Below, in pieces: positions 37,894-49,005 of a stretch of 64,000 nucleotides of DNA; position 1 is the stretch's first letter, and each line of letters begins with the position of its first letter. The notes under the pieces were generated by a model, which had not been told where the DNA came from, did not search any database, and worked only from the letters and a program-made list of their open reading frames with translations. Source of the DNA: Thermoleophilum album (GTDB lineage: Bacteria; Actinomycetota; Thermoleophilia; Solirubrobacterales; Thermoleophilaceae). The stretch spans positions 1,302,001 to 1,366,000 of the forward strand of contig NZ_CP066171.1 in NCBI RefSeq assembly GCF_028867705.1, given 5' to 3'. The translations under genes were made by a program, and so were the position numbers.

Positions 37894-39159
37894 CTACAGC
37901 ATCGACGGCGGTGCGCCCGGGGGGCGCAACAGGTCGCCGACCAGGTAGATCGAGCCGGTCGCCACCACGCAGCCGTCGGCACCGGCAAGCTCGCGTGCGC
38001 GCGCCAGCGCACTATGCGCGTCGACTGCGGTCTCGCGCCGCGCAGCGGGCGCGACTTTGGCGGCAAGGGTGTCGAGCGTCGCTGCCGGCAACGAGCGCAG
38101 GTTGGTGGCGCGGGTCACTACGAGGACGTCGAACGCCGCGCCGAGCTCGCGCAGCATCGCCGCGGCGTCCTTGTCGTCGAGGATCGCGACGACGGCGACG
38201 CGCGGACGCCTGTCGGCGAGAACCTCGTCGAGCGACGCGCAGAGCGCGCGCACGGCGTCGGGATTGTGCGCTACGTCGACGATCGTGAGCGGCCGCTCGC
38301 CGATCTGTTCAAGCCTGCCCGGCACGGTCGTGCGCGCTGCGCGGCGCACCGCCAGTGCCGACAGCGGCCGCCCGAGGAAACACGCCACGGCGCGGCGGGC
38401 GAGCGCGAAATTGAGGCGCTGGAAGCGACCGCGCGCCGCCAGCTCGCGGCCGTCGACGTCCCCCTCGCCTTCGCCGACAGGCACTAGCCGCGCACGTCGC
38501 TCGCGGCAGACGCGCTCGGCGACAGCCCCTGCTTCGGGCGGTACCGGCCCGCAGACGAGCGTCGCGCCGGGACGCACGACGTCGAGCTTCTCGCGCGCGA
38601 TATCCGCGACTGTCGGACCGAGCCAGCGGGTGTGTTCGAGCCCCACGCTCGTCAGCACTTGCACCTCGGAGTCGATCACGTTCGTGGCGTCGAACCGCCC
38701 ACCGAGGCCTGCCTCGATCGCCGCCACCTCGACCCGCGCCTCGGCGAGAACCAAGAACGCAACGGCGGTCAGCGCCTCGAACTGCGTCACGCGATCGCCC
38801 TCGTCGAGACTGCGCTCGACGATCGCTGTCGCGCGGCGCACGCGGGCGACGGCGCCGGCGAACGTCGCGTCGTCGATCTCGCGACCCTCGATCTGGATGC
38901 GCTCGCCGAAGCGCACGAGGTGCGGCGAGGTGTAGGCGCCGGCGCGCAGCCCCTCCGCTGCGAGCAGGGCAGAAGCGAAGCGCGTGACCGAGGACTTGCC
39001 GTTGGTACCGACGATGTGGATCGTGCGGAAGGCGCGTTGCGGACTTCCGAGCACGGTCAGCAGGCGCCGCATACGATCGAGCCCGAAGCGCATGCCGAAG
39101 AGCTCGCGCGAAAGCAGCCAACGCTCGGCTTCGCGGTAGTCGGGCGAAGGGAGCGGCAC
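37894..39159 (-). CDS. folC: Folylpolyglutamate synthase / dihydrofolate synthase
   Basis: Adds glutamate to dihydropteroate and folates. From GTG the product is 421 residues. Mur-ligase fold: P-loop IVGTNGKSSVTRFASALL, then YTSPHLVRFGERIQI, EAGLGGRFDATNVI and the C-terminal domain with TIVDVAHNPDAVRALCASL. It lies 18 nt downstream of valS, a common valS-folC pairing in Gram-positive bacteria. Confidence 0.95.
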   Translation of the reverse strand: MPLPSPDYREAERWLLSRELFGMRFGLDRMRRLLTVLGSPQRAFRTIHIVGTNGKSSVTRFASALLAAEGLRAGAYTSPHLVRFGERIQIEGREIDDATFAGAVARVRRATAIVERSLDEGDRVTQFEALTAVAFLVLAEARVEVAAIEAGLGGRFDATNVIDSEVQVLTSVGLEHTRWLGPTVADIAREKLDVVRPGATLVCGPVPPEAGAVAERVCRERRARLVPVGEGEGDVDGRELAARGRFQRLNFALARRAVACFLGRPLSALAVRRAARTTVPGRLEQIGERPLTIVDVAHNPDAVRALCASLDEVLADRRPRVAVVAILDDKDAAAMLRELGAAFDVLVVTRATNLRSLPAATLDTLAAKVAPAARRETAVDAHSALARARELAGADGCVVATGSIYLVGDLLRPPGAPPSML

Positions 39160-39177
39160 GCTCGCTCCGTCCCGCGC

Positions 39178-41844
39178 TCAGGCCGCGACCCAGGCGCCGA
39201 TACGTTCGCGCTGCGCCTCGACGTCGCTGAGCTTGCGTCGCTCCCCCTCGACCACTTCGCGCGGTGCCCGCGCGACGAAGTGCTCGTTGGCGAGCTTGTT
39301 GCGCAGCCGCTCGATCTCGCTGTCGAGACGCTCGAGACGGCTGCGCACGCGTGCGCGCGCCTGGTCGGGATCGAACGCTTCGCTGCGCAACACGCGCACC
39401 GCGCCGCCCGCGACCGGCAACTCGAAGACCACCTCTTCGCCGTCGGCGGAGTCGACGAACTCGAAGCGCGCAAGGCGCGCCATCCGTTCGCGCAACTCCT
39501 CGACGCCAGCGACAGCGAGCTCGGCGCGCACCGGTGTGCCGGGTTGCGCGCCGACCTCCTCGCGGAAGCGGCGGAGCTCGACGACGGTGTCGACGACGCG
39601 CGCCATCTCGCGCTCGGCGTGCTCGTCGATCAGCTTGCTGGCCTGGACCGGCCAGCGCGCGCTGGCGAGCAGCGGCTCGCGTTCGCGGAGAGCGTCGGGC
39701 ATAAGCGCCCAAAGCTCCTCGGTGACGTGCGGCATCAGCGGATGGAGCAGGCGCAGCACACGCTCGAGCGCGTACAGCAACACGCCCGAAACCGCGCGCT
39801 TCTCCTCACCCTCGCCGTAGAGGCGCGGCTTTGCGAGCTCCAGGTACCAGTCGCACAGCTCGGCCCAGAAGAAGTCGTAGAGGGTCAGCGCGGCACGCGA
39901 GAGCTGGTAGGAGTCGATGAGCGCGTCGACCTCGCCGACGGTGCGCTCGAGCCGCGACAGGATCCAGCGATCCTCAAGCGTCGTCGCAAGGCTCGGGTCG
40001 GGCAGCGCCTCGGGATCGATGCCGAGCAGCACGAGCCGCGCGGCGTTCCACAGCTTGTTGGCAAGCTCCGCGCCCTGCCTGACGCGCTGCGGCGAGTAGC
40101 GGACGTCTTGCTGCGACGACATCGCGAGCAGACCGAAGCGCAGCGCATCGGCCCCGTGCCGCTCGATCTCGTCGAGCGGATCGATGCCGGTGCCGAGCGA
40201 CTTCGACATCCGCTTGCCCTCGGGCGACTGGATGACCGAGTGGATGACGACGTCGGTGAAGGGGACGGTGCCGGTGAACTCGAGGCCGAACATCACCATC
40301 CGCGCGACCCACAGGAAGATGATGTCGCGCGCCGTCGAGAGCACATCGGTCGGGTAGAACGCCTGGAGCTGCGGGGTTTTCTCGGGCCAGCCGAGTGCCG
40401 CGAACGGCCACAGCGCCGAGCTGAACCAGGTGTCGAGAACGTCCGGGTCCTGCCGCAGCTCTCCGTCGCAAGCCCCGCACCGGGAAGGCGGCTCGAGCGC
40501 CACCCACGTCTCGTCGCAGGCGTCGCAATACCAAGCGGGGATGCGGTGACCCCACCACAGCTGCCGCGAAATGCACCAGGGACGGATGTTCTCGAGCCAG
40601 TCGAGATAGACGCGCGCCCACTTTTCGGGGTGGAAGCGCACGGTGCCGTCGCGTACCACCGCGATTGCGCGCTGCGCGAGGGGCTCGACGTTGCAGAACC
40701 ACTGCAGCGACACGCGCGGCTCGATCCGCCGTCCCGAGCGGTGGGAGTGCGGCACGTCGTGCTCGTACGGCTGGGCACCCACGATGCGCCCCTCCTCGCG
40801 CAGCGCCTGAACGACCGCTTCGCGCGCCTCGTCCACCGACAGCCCCGCGAAGCGTTCGCCGGCCTCGGCGGTCAGTCGACCCTCCTCGTCGATCACCACG
40901 ATCGGCTCGAGACCATGGTCGCGCCCGATCTCGAAGTCGAGCGGGTCGTGACCGGGCGTGATCTTGAGTGCTCCGGTGCCAAACTCGGGATCGACGCGCT
41001 CGTCACCGATGATCGGCAACCGCCGCCCCACCAGCGGCAGCACCGCGGTCTCGCCGATCAGCCGCTCATAGCGCTCGTCGTTCGGGTTCACGGCCACGGC
41101 GACGTCGGCAAGCATCGTCTCGGGACGCACGGTCGCCACCGTGATCGCACCCGACCCCGACGCGAGCGGATAGTCGATCAGGTAGAGGACGTCCTGGACA
41201 CGCTTCTGCACCACCTCGAGGTCGGAGATCGCCGACCGCGTTCCTGGATCCCAGTTGACGATGTAGCGGTCGCGATAGATCAGCCCCTTCTCGTACAAGC
41301 GCACGAAAACCTCGAGCACCGCGCGGGCGTAGGCGGGATCCATCGTGAAGCGCTCGTCGCTGTAGTCGAGCGAGGCGCCGAGGCGCTTGAACTGGCGGGT
41401 GATCATCCCGCCGTAGCGCTCGCGCCACTCCCAGACGCGCTCGAGGAAACGCTCGCGCCCGAGGTCGTGGCGGGTGAGACCTTCCGCGCGCAGCGCCTCC
41501 TCGACCTTCACTTGCGTCGCGATGCCGGCGTGATCGGTCCCGAACACCCACTTGGTGCGTAGCCCGCGCATCCGCGCGCGGCGGACGAGCACGTCCTGGA
41601 TCGAAGCGTTGAGGGCGTGCCCCATGTGCAGGCTGCCGGTCACGTTGGGTGGAGGCACGGCGATCGAGAAGTTCTCGTCCGGGGTTCCGTCGGCGGGCGG
41701 GTGAAAGACGCCGGCCCGCTCCCAACGCTCGAAGGCGCGCGGCTCGCCCACCTCCGGCTGCCAGCGCGTCCGCTCGCGCAAAAGCTCGAGGCGATCGACC
41801 GAGCTTCCCTGTCGCTGCTCGCTCACGGCGCGAAAGTCTTGCAC
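39178..41844 (-). CDS. valS: Valyl-tRNA synthetase
   Basis: Class Ia synthetase of 888 residues from GTG at 41844; a GTG at 41826 is an alternative start. It shows HIGH as HMGH in PPNVTGSLHMGHALNA, the editing domain (TVRPETMLADVAVAVNP), SRQLWWGHRIPAWYCDACDE with zinc-binding-like cysteines, and KMSKS in GKRMSKSLGTGIDP. The C-terminal tRNA-binding coiled coil (ERLDSEIERLRNKLANEHF) ends the protein. Its upstream neighbour is an MBL-fold hydrolase. folC follows. Confidence 0.96.
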   Translation of the reverse strand: MQDFRAVSEQRQGSSVDRLELLRERTRWQPEVGEPRAFERWERAGVFHPPADGTPDENFSIAVPPPNVTGSLHMGHALNASIQDVLVRRARMRGLRTKWVFGTDHAGIATQVKVEEALRAEGLTRHDLGRERFLERVWEWRERYGGMITRQFKRLGASLDYSDERFTMDPAYARAVLEVFVRLYEKGLIYRDRYIVNWDPGTRSAISDLEVVQKRVQDVLYLIDYPLASGSGAITVATVRPETMLADVAVAVNPNDERYERLIGETAVLPLVGRRLPIIGDERVDPEFGTGALKITPGHDPLDFEIGRDHGLEPIVVIDEEGRLTAEAGERFAGLSVDEAREAVVQALREEGRIVGAQPYEHDVPHSHRSGRRIEPRVSLQWFCNVEPLAQRAIAVVRDGTVRFHPEKWARVYLDWLENIRPWCISRQLWWGHRIPAWYCDACDETWVALEPPSRCGACDGELRQDPDVLDTWFSSALWPFAALGWPEKTPQLQAFYPTDVLSTARDIIFLWVARMVMFGLEFTGTVPFTDVVIHSVIQSPEGKRMSKSLGTGIDPLDEIERHGADALRFGLLAMSSQQDVRYSPQRVRQGAELANKLWNAARLVLLGIDPEALPDPSLATTLEDRWILSRLERTVGEVDALIDSYQLSRAALTLYDFFWAELCDWYLELAKPRLYGEGEEKRAVSGVLLYALERVLRLLHPLMPHVTEELWALMPDALREREPLLASARWPVQASKLIDEHAEREMARVVDTVVELRRFREEVGAQPGTPVRAELAVAGVEELRERMARLARFEFVDSADGEEVVFELPVAGGAVRVLRSEAFDPDQARARVRSRLERLDSEIERLRNKLANEHFVARAPREVVEGERRKLSDVEAQRERIGAWVAA

Positions 41845-41850
41845 CGCCCG

Positions 41851-42516
41851 CTAGGCGAGCGAGCTACAGAAGGCGACGAACTTGGCCGTGTCGCGCAGCG
41901 GCGCGCCGTGGCCGAACAGCACGAGTCGCGGCTCGAGCTCGCCGAGGCGCCGCGCCGAACGGCGGTTGGCGGCGGGATCGGGAGTGAAGAACGCCTTCGG
42001 CTCGTGCAAGCCGGGGATGCCCGTGAGCGTGTCGATGTTGTTGACGACGTCGCCCAAGATCAGCACGCGGTCGTCTTCGCGCCAAAGCGCGATGTGTCCG
42101 GCCGAGTGGCCCGGCACGTGCAGCACGCGGAAGCCCGCTACCTCGTCCCCCTCGCGGAGCACCCGGTCGACCTTGTGGCCTGGACCCGCCCAGTGCCGGT
42201 AGCTCATGCGGTTGAGCGGGTGGTCCGGCTGGCGCTCGACGATCAGCTCCGGCCGTTCGGCGGCGTCGTGGTCGCCCTCGCCGACCCAGAGCGGCACGCC
42301 GTAGTGGTTGCAGACGAAGTGGCTCGAGCCTTGGTGGTCGGGGTGGGCGTGGGTCAAGACGTGAGCACGCAGCGACGTCGTTCCGAGCTCACGGAGGATC
42401 CGGCGCCGCGCATGGCGGCTGCCGGCGTCGACGAGAACGTCCTCGACTAGGTAGATGTTGATCGCGTTCGGCGGGAAGCCGCCGAGCTGCCAGACGCCGT
42501 CGGCGAGTTTGCGCAC
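41851..42516 (-). CDS. Metallo-beta-lactamase fold hydrolase
   Basis: Soluble 221-residue MBL-fold protein with the full metal motif HAHPDHQG (in VLTHAHPDHQGSSHFVCNHY), the next ligands in VPGHSAGHIALW and LILGDVVNN, and a late LFGHGAPL. This resembles glyoxalase II-like or general MBL hydrolases; the substrate is not deducible. GTG start. It lies 6 nt upstream of valS. Confidence 0.85.
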   Translation of the reverse strand: MRKLADGVWQLGGFPPNAINIYLVEDVLVDAGSRHARRRILRELGTTSLRAHVLTHAHPDHQGSSHFVCNHYGVPLWVGEGDHDAAERPELIVERQPDHPLNRMSYRHWAGPGHKVDRVLREGDEVAGFRVLHVPGHSAGHIALWREDDRVLILGDVVNNIDTLTGIPGLHEPKAFFTPDPAANRRSARRLGELEPRLVLFGHGAPLRDTAKFVAFCSSLA

Positions 42517-42525
42517 GGGCCGATC

Positions 42526-42957
42526 CTAATCGTCGCCTACTGCCGCCGAGTCGCCCAGTGCCGCCGAGCGAACCGCGGGCGTGGGCGGGCAGTCGCCGCC
42601 GCCACCGCCGGGCGCCCCGCCGCGACCGTCGGGCGCCCCGAGTCGCAACCACCACCGCCCCTGCGGTGGGTCGCCGGCGCTGGCGCGCACCTCGATGGCA
42701 ATGAACGAAAACCAAAGCGCGGCGAAGTCGAAGCGCCTTTCCGCCGGTCGCGCCCACACGGTGTCGACCGTCTCGCCGTTCGCGAGCGTCACCGGCCGTT
42801 CGAGCTCGAGCCGTGCCTCTTTCCCGTGCAACTCGCGGATCCAGCCGCCGACGACCTCGGCGTCGTCCTCGCCGGGGCGGCTTCGCACCCACACGCGCAA
42901 GGGGCGGTCGGTTGGATCGAAGCGCCACAGTCGCCCGAGCCGGCCGAGCAGCGACAC
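42526..42957 (-). CDS. Hypothetical protein between clpX and an MBL hydrolase
   Basis: From GTG at 42957 it has 143 residues (VSLLGRLGRLWRFDPTDRPL). The middle (RVWVRSRPGEDDAEVVGGWI to RFDFAALWFSFIAIEVRA) looks like a compact beta-rich domain. The tail is Gly/Pro-rich (GAPGGGGG). The frame is open upstream but that region lies inside clpX. I do not recognise the family. Confidence 0.55.
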   Translation of the reverse strand: MSLLGRLGRLWRFDPTDRPLRVWVRSRPGEDDAEVVGGWIRELHGKEARLELERPVTLANGETVDTVWARPAERRFDFAALWFSFIAIEVRASAGDPPQGRWWLRLGAPDGRGGAPGGGGGDCPPTPAVRSAALGDSAAVGDD

Positions 42958-42971
42958 CGCGGGACGGGCCG

Positions 42972-44267
<1,296 letters not shown>

Positions 44268-44307
44268 CTCCTCCTCCCTCGCGGAGGCAGCGGCTTCACG
44301 TTTAAGG

Positions 44308-44892
44308 CTAGTGGTGCGTGATCACCCGGTCGATGAGGTTGTACTCCTTGGCTTCTTCGGCAGTCATGAAGTAGTCGCGCTCGGTGTCGCGCGAGACCTT
44401 CTCGATCGGCTGACCGGTGTGCTTGGCGAGGATCTCGTCGAGCTTGCGGCGAACCTCGATGATCTCTTTGGCGTGAATCTCGATATCGGTCGCCTGGCCC
44501 TGGAAGGCGGACGACACCTGGTGGATGAGGATCTTCGCGTTCGGCAGCGCCATGCGTTTGCCGGGCGCCCCGCCGGCCAGAAGCAGCGCACCCATCGACA
44601 TCGCGATACCGACGCAGATCGTCTGCACGTCGGGCTTGATCAGCTGCATCGTGTCGTAGATCGCAAGCCCCGCGTACACCGAGCCGCCCGGCGAGTTGAT
44701 GTACAGCGAGATGTCCTTGTCGGGATCCTCGGACTCGAGGTGCAGAAGCTGCGCCACCACGAGGTTCGCGATCTCGTCGGTGACGGGAGTGCCGAGGAAA
44801 ACGATGCGTTCGTTGAGCAGACGCGAGTAGATGTCAAAGGCGCGCTCGCCGCGCGCCGTCTGCTCTACGACCATTGGGACCAGCGGTGTCAT
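44308..44892 (-). CDS. clpP: ATP-dependent Clp protease proteolytic subunit ClpP
   Basis: Serine protease of 194 residues forming the tetradecameric chamber. The catalytic triad is Ser99 (in [14 protein letters not shown]), His124 ([12 protein letters not shown]) and Asp173 ([14 protein letters not shown]). [19 protein letters not shown] is conserved. It forms the clpP-clpX pair, with tig next upstream. Confidence 0.97.
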   Translation of the reverse strand: MTPLVPMVVEQTARGERAFDIYSRLLNERIVFLGTPVTDEIANLVVAQLLHLESEDPDKDISLYINSPGGSVYAGLAIYDTMQLIKPDVQTICVGIAMSMGALLLAGGAPGKRMALPNAKILIHQVSSAFQGQATDIEIHAKEIIEVRRKLDEILAKHTGQPIEKVSRDTERDYFMTAEEAKEYNLIDRVITHH

Positions 44893-44998
44893 AGCTCTAG
44901 CTGTATTGCCCGTCGCCTCGATCGATCCTTCAAGAACCCGGCGCTGTGACCGCCGGTCCCACCCAGCTAGCGCCGAAAGCGGCGGGTAGGTGGCGGCG

Positions 44999-45004
44999 AG
45001 TGTA
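44999..45004 (-). promoter_or_regulatory. Possible extended -10 (TGCTACACT) before clpP
   Basis: In the 243-nt gap between tig and clpP the minus strand carries TGC-TACACT, an extended -10-like sequence about 105 bases before the clpP start. A separate promoter for clpPX is plausible. No gene is seen in the gap. Confidence 0.3.
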
Positions 45005-45135
45005 GCAGCGGGAGGTCGGCGCGCCGGGATTGTGCAACGCCTTTATAAACACGCGAGCGCCCGCGCGCTGGCGCCCCGTGCCGTGGCGGGTGCGGGCGGG
45101 TGCAGGCCCACGCCGCCGCAGCGCCAGCATGCCGC

Positions 45136-46542
45136 CTAGTCGCCCGCGCTGCGCGCCGACTCGGGGGTCCAGATCTTCTCCCGCGCCTCGGCGCGACCTT
45201 GCGGAATCGGCTTGCTCTTTTCGACCAACAGGTCGACGGCCTTGCGCATAACGAGGTCTTCGCGGATGGCGTCGACGAGACCGCGCGCCTCCAGCCTGCG
45301 GCGTTCGCGGCGCAGCTCGCTGTCGCTCGGCTCGCGGCCGCGCGCAGCGCGCACGGTCGCGCGCAGCGCCGCTTCGACTTCCTCCTCGCTCGCTTCGATC
45401 CCCTCTTTTTCGACAACGGCGGCGAGCACAGCCTCGCGGCGCAGAGCGCGCTCGGCCTGCTCCTCGCCCTCTGTCACGACCTCTTCCTCGCTCTTGCCGG
45501 CGAGCTCGAGATAGCGCTGGGGATCGATGCCGCGCAGGCGCAGACGGCGCGCGCTGCGCTGCCACATCTCGTGCGCCTTGGCGTGGACGACCTCGTGCGG
45601 CAGGTCGATCTGCGCGCGATCTGCGACAGCGTCGACCACAGCTTCGCGGTACTCCTCCTCGATTTTGCGCTCGGCAACCTCGCGCAGCCGCTTGGCGATC
45701 TCGCCGCGCAGCTCGTCGAGCGTGTCGTAGCCGAGCTGTTCGGCGAAATGGTCGTCGAGCGCAGGCAAGCGCTTTTCCTTCACCTCGCGCACCTCGACGC
45801 GGAAGACGGCTTCCTTGCCGGCTTGGGAGCGCTCGGGAAAGTCGTCGGGCAGCGTCACGCGAACTTCGCGCTCCTCACCCGCGCTGGCTCCCTCTAGCTG
45901 CTCTTCGAAGCCCTCGATCAGTCGACCGGCGCCCAGTTCCAAGAGGTAGCCACGAGCGCTCGCGCCCGCGACCGGCCGGCCATCGACCTCGCCCTCGAAG
46001 TCGACGATCAAAAAGTCGCCCTTGGCAGCGGGGCGCTCGACGGTCTCGAGCCTGGCGTTGGCTTCGCGTAGGCGGCCGAGCTCGTTCGCGACTTCGTCGT
46101 CGCTCACCTCGACCTCGCGCCGCCCGACTTCGATGCCCTCGTAGTCGCCGAGCTTGGCGCGCGGGCGCACGGCGACCTCGGCGGTGAACGTCAGCGGTTC
46201 CCCGCTGCGCTCGGGCAGCTTCGCCACCTTGACGCGTGGCGCCCCGACCGTGACGAGTTTTGCCAGCGCAACAGCCTGTTCGTACCAGTCGGGAAGCTCG
46301 GCGCGCACCGCTTCGTCAAGTACAGCCGACCAGCCCAGCTGGCGAACCACGATCTGGGATGGCACCTTGCCGCGGCGGAACCCCGGCACGCGCAGGTCAC
46401 GGCCGAGCGCCCGCGCAGCGCGATCGACGGCGCGAGCGACCTCGCTCGCCGCGACTTCGACGGTCAGGCGCACGCGCGAACCTTCGAGTTCCTCGGTCGC
46501 GGTGACGCGCACAGTTTCGCCGCTTTGCCTCGTCTCGCTCAT
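45136..46542 (-). CDS. tig: Trigger factor
   Basis: Ribosome-bound chaperone and peptidyl-prolyl isomerase of 468 residues. N-terminal ribosome-binding domain with GRDLRVPGFRRGKVPSQIV (signature FRxGKxP), then an FKBP-like domain (about 160-250), then the long helical C-terminal arms. The tail extends about 30 residues beyond the usual core (KSKPIPQGRAEAREKIWTPE). The tig-clpP-clpX order is conserved. A divergent dehydrogenase gene starts only 20 bp away. Confidence 0.95.
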   Translation of the reverse strand: MSETRQSGETVRVTATEELEGSRVRLTVEVAASEVARAVDRAARALGRDLRVPGFRRGKVPSQIVVRQLGWSAVLDEAVRAELPDWYEQAVALAKLVTVGAPRVKVAKLPERSGEPLTFTAEVAVRPRAKLGDYEGIEVGRREVEVSDDEVANELGRLREANARLETVERPAAKGDFLIVDFEGEVDGRPVAGASARGYLLELGAGRLIEGFEEQLEGASAGEEREVRVTLPDDFPERSQAGKEAVFRVEVREVKEKRLPALDDHFAEQLGYDTLDELRGEIAKRLREVAERKIEEEYREAVVDAVADRAQIDLPHEVVHAKAHEMWQRSARRLRLRGIDPQRYLELAGKSEEEVVTEGEEQAERALRREAVLAAVVEKEGIEASEEEVEAALRATVRAARGREPSDSELRRERRRLEARGLVDAIREDLVMRKAVDLLVEKSKPIPQGRAEAREKIWTPESARSAGD

Positions 46543-46561
46543 TCGCGCGCCGGACGATACC

Positions 46562-47809
46562 GTGCCGCGCGTGGACAGCGGCTTCGGGCAGCGCCTGCGC
46601 GGATGGTTCGTGACGAGCGGCGCTGGGCGCGCGTGGGCTGCTTGGCGTGATCTGACAGCTGGGGCCGCGGCCTACTGGCGCTGGCGGCGCAACCGCCGGC
46701 GCGAGCGTGCCGCGCGGTCGACTCGCAACCAGCCAGCCGCATCGCGACCAACTGCGCGCCAGCCAGCGCAAACAGTCGCGGTTCTCGGCACCGGCAAGCT
46801 TGGCGCGCCCGTCGCGCAGCGTCTTGCCGCGGAGGGGTTCACGGTGCGCGCTTGGAACCGCACCGGCGCGCGTGCCGAACCGCTGCGCGCGCACGGTGTC
46901 GCGGTTTGCGCGAGCGCGGCGGAAGCAGCCACCGGCGCCGACGCTCTTGTGACCCTGTTGCGGGACGGACAGGTCGTCGCCGAGGTGTGCGCAGGTGGTG
47001 TGCTCGAAGCGCTCCCTGCCGGCGCCCTTTGGCTGCAGATGAGCACCGTCGGCGTGCGCGACTGCGAACGTCTGCGCGAGCTCGCCGAGCGGCACGGGGT
47101 CACCTACATCGATGCGCCGGTGTTGGGGTCGCGCGAGCCAGCCGAGCGCGGCGAGCTGGTAGTGCTGGCGAGCGGACCGGAGGCGGCGCAGGCCCGCGCA
47201 AACCCGCTCTTCGCACCGCTCGCTCGCCGCGTTGTGTGGCTTGGCGAGGCCGGTGCTGGCAGTCGCATGAAGGTCGTTGTGAACGGCTGGCTCGTGGCGC
47301 TGGTCGCCAACCTCGCCGAGACGCTGGCGTTGGCGAGCGCGCTGGACGTCGACCGCGGCGTGCTGCTTGACCTGCTGGCAAAGACACCCGTGGGATCGCC
47401 GTATGCAGGGATCAAGGGCGAGCTGATGAGGTCGCGCAGTTACCCGGTGAGTTTCGCGCTCGACCTTGCCGCAAAGGACCTCGAGCTTGTGGCCGAGGCG
47501 CGCGAGCTCGTGGCGCTCGACGGCCACCTGGCCGAAGCGACCCGCAAGCTGTTTCAGCAAGCGAAAGAGGCGGGTCTCGGCAGCCTCGATCTGGCAGCCG
47601 TCTACGAGGTCTGCGCCCCCGCTGGCGAAAGCCGCGACCAGCGCGAGCCGCGCACCGCGGCCGACCGCCGCGAGCCGCACACCGAGACGGGTGTTCGCGC
47701 GCATCTGCCCCACAGGCGCGACAACGCCGAGCAGCGATCGCCAGGTAGGGCGGAGACGGCTGAGGCGGGAGGCGACGATTCGCCGCCCGCGGGTACGCTC
47801 GCGCTGTGA
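46562..47809 (+). CDS. NAD(P)-binding 6-phosphogluconate / 3-hydroxyisobutyrate dehydrogenase-like protein
   Basis: Beta-hydroxyacid dehydrogenase family member of about 415 residues from GTG at 46562. Dinucleotide motif VAVLGTGKLGAPVAQRLAAE lies near residue 70, followed by DALVTLLRDGQVV and the substrate motif region LQMSTVGVRDCERL / IDAPVLGSREPAERGELVVL. The catalytic Lys region is SRMKVVVNGWLVALVANLAE. A basic N-terminal extension of about 65 residues and a polar tail of about 60 residues (rich in RE/RD) are unusual. The next gene overlaps by 4 nt. Substrate unknown. Confidence 0.82.
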   Translation: MPRVDSGFGQRLRGWFVTSGAGRAWAAWRDLTAGAAAYWRWRRNRRRERAARSTRNQPAASRPTARQPAQTVAVLGTGKLGAPVAQRLAAEGFTVRAWNRTGARAEPLRAHGVAVCASAAEAATGADALVTLLRDGQVVAEVCAGGVLEALPAGALWLQMSTVGVRDCERLRELAERHGVTYIDAPVLGSREPAERGELVVLASGPEAAQARANPLFAPLARRVVWLGEAGAGSRMKVVVNGWLVALVANLAETLALASALDVDRGVLLDLLAKTPVGSPYAGIKGELMRSRSYPVSFALDLAAKDLELVAEARELVALDGHLAEATRKLFQQAKEAGLGSLDLAAVYEVCAPAGESRDQREPRTAADRREPHTETGVRAHLPHRRDNAEQRSPGRAETAEAGGDDSPPAGTLAL

Positions 47810-49005
47810 GGGGCGACGTTCAGCGCCGCACGACGAGCGAGCTCGCGCAGCTTGCGGCTGCTGCGGGGCAGCTCGCGATCGACACCGAGTTCGTCTCGGA
47901 GCGCCGCTACCGGACGCTTCTGTGCTTGGTCCAAGTGGCGGTGCCCGATCCGAGCGCACCGGGTGGCGTGCGCTGCGCAGCGCTCGATCCGCTCGCGGGG
48001 TTCGACCGCGAGCCGCTGGCGCGCGTGCTCGCCGACCCCGCGGTGGAGGTCGTGATGCACGCCGGTCGCCAGGACGTGGCGCTGCTTCGGCGCGAGCTCG
48101 CAACCGACATCCACAACCTCTTCGACACCCAAGTCGCCGCTGGGTTCGCCGGCTTCAGCGCACAAGAGGGCTACCAGACACTCGTCCGTCAGTTGGTGGG
48201 TGTGCGCATCGAGGGTGGCGAGGGTTTCACACGGTGGGACCGGCGCCCCTTGACCGAGGCACAGCTCCGTTACGCGCTCGATGATGTGCGCTATCTGCTG
48301 GCCCTCGCCGAGGAGCTGAAGCGCCGGCTCGAGCAGTTCGGTCGGCTCGAGTGGGCGCGCGAGGAGTCGCGCGCTATCGAAGAGATCAGCGACGCCCGCG
48401 ACCCCCTCCAGATCGTGCGCCGGCTGCCGCGCGCCGGACGCCTCAGCGGCGAACAGCGGGCGGTGGCTCTCGGTCTCGTGGAGTGGCGCGAGCAGCGCGC
48501 CGCGCAGCTCGACCGTCCGCCGGCGACGGTGCTCGCCGACCACGTGCTCGTCGAGCTCGCTCGCCGCCGGCCACGGACGCGCAGCGAGCTGCGCGCTGTT
48601 CGCGGCCTCGATGGCCACGTCTCGGGGCGGACGGCGGAGGAGCTGTTGGCGGTCGTCGAGCGTAGCCGCCACCGCGAGCCGCCGCCGGCGCCGCCCCAGC
48701 CGCCGCAGCGCGATGCGAGCGAGCAGCCAATCGCGTCGCTGGCCCAGGCGCTCGTGCGCCAACGCGCCCGCGAGGCCGGGATCGCGACCGAGCTCGTGGC
48801 TACGCAGAGCGAGCTGCAGGCGTTCGTGGCGGCGGTTCGGCGCGGGGACGCGCCGACGGGACGGCTCGCCGCGGGTTGGCGACACGAGTTGGTCGGCCGC
48901 GAGCTTGTGCAGCTCGTCAAGGGCAAGCTGGCGCTATCGGCCGGTAGCGACGGCTTGCGGGTGATCGATGTCGCCCCGCTCGCGCGCGAGCAGGGCACGC
49001 AGTAG
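47806..49005 (+). CDS. Ribonuclease D-like 3'-5' exonuclease with HRDC domains
   Basis: DEDD-type exonuclease of 399 residues. ExoI is LAIDTEFVSERRYRT (Asp26, Glu28), ExoII is VVMHAGRQDVALLRR, and ExoIII is QLRYALDDVRYLLAL. One HRDC domain (about 205-285) follows. After a Pro-rich linker (PPPAPPQPPQ) there is a second helical C-terminal domain. It may trim tRNA 3' ends or degrade structured RNA. Start GTG overlaps the preceding TGA (GTGA). Its last 72 nt overlap the end of the convergent antiporter gene. Confidence 0.88.
   Translation: MRGDVQRRTTSELAQLAAAAGQLAIDTEFVSERRYRTLLCLVQVAVPDPSAPGGVRCAALDPLAGFDREPLARVLADPAVEVVMHAGRQDVALLRRELATDIHNLFDTQVAAGFAGFSAQEGYQTLVRQLVGVRIEGGEGFTRWDRRPLTEAQLRYALDDVRYLLALAEELKRRLEQFGRLEWAREESRAIEEISDARDPLQIVRRLPRAGRLSGEQRAVALGLVEWREQRAAQLDRPPATVLADHVLVELARRRPRTRSELRAVRGLDGHVSGRTAEELLAVVERSRHREPPPAPPQPPQRDASEQPIASLAQALVRQRAREAGIATELVATQSELQAFVAAVRRGDAPTGRLAAGWRHELVGRELVQLVKGKLALSAGSDGLRVIDVAPLAREQGTQ

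Noticed and set aside
38632-41562. Plus-strand open frame of 976 codons antisense to valS and folC
   Set aside because: It lies opposite two unmistakable genes. Its composition (His/Arg/Asp/Leu-rich, no domain) is that of a high-GC antisense shadow.
41845-41850. T-box or leader upstream of valS
   Set aside because: Only 6 nt separate valS from the preceding gene; no room for a leader.
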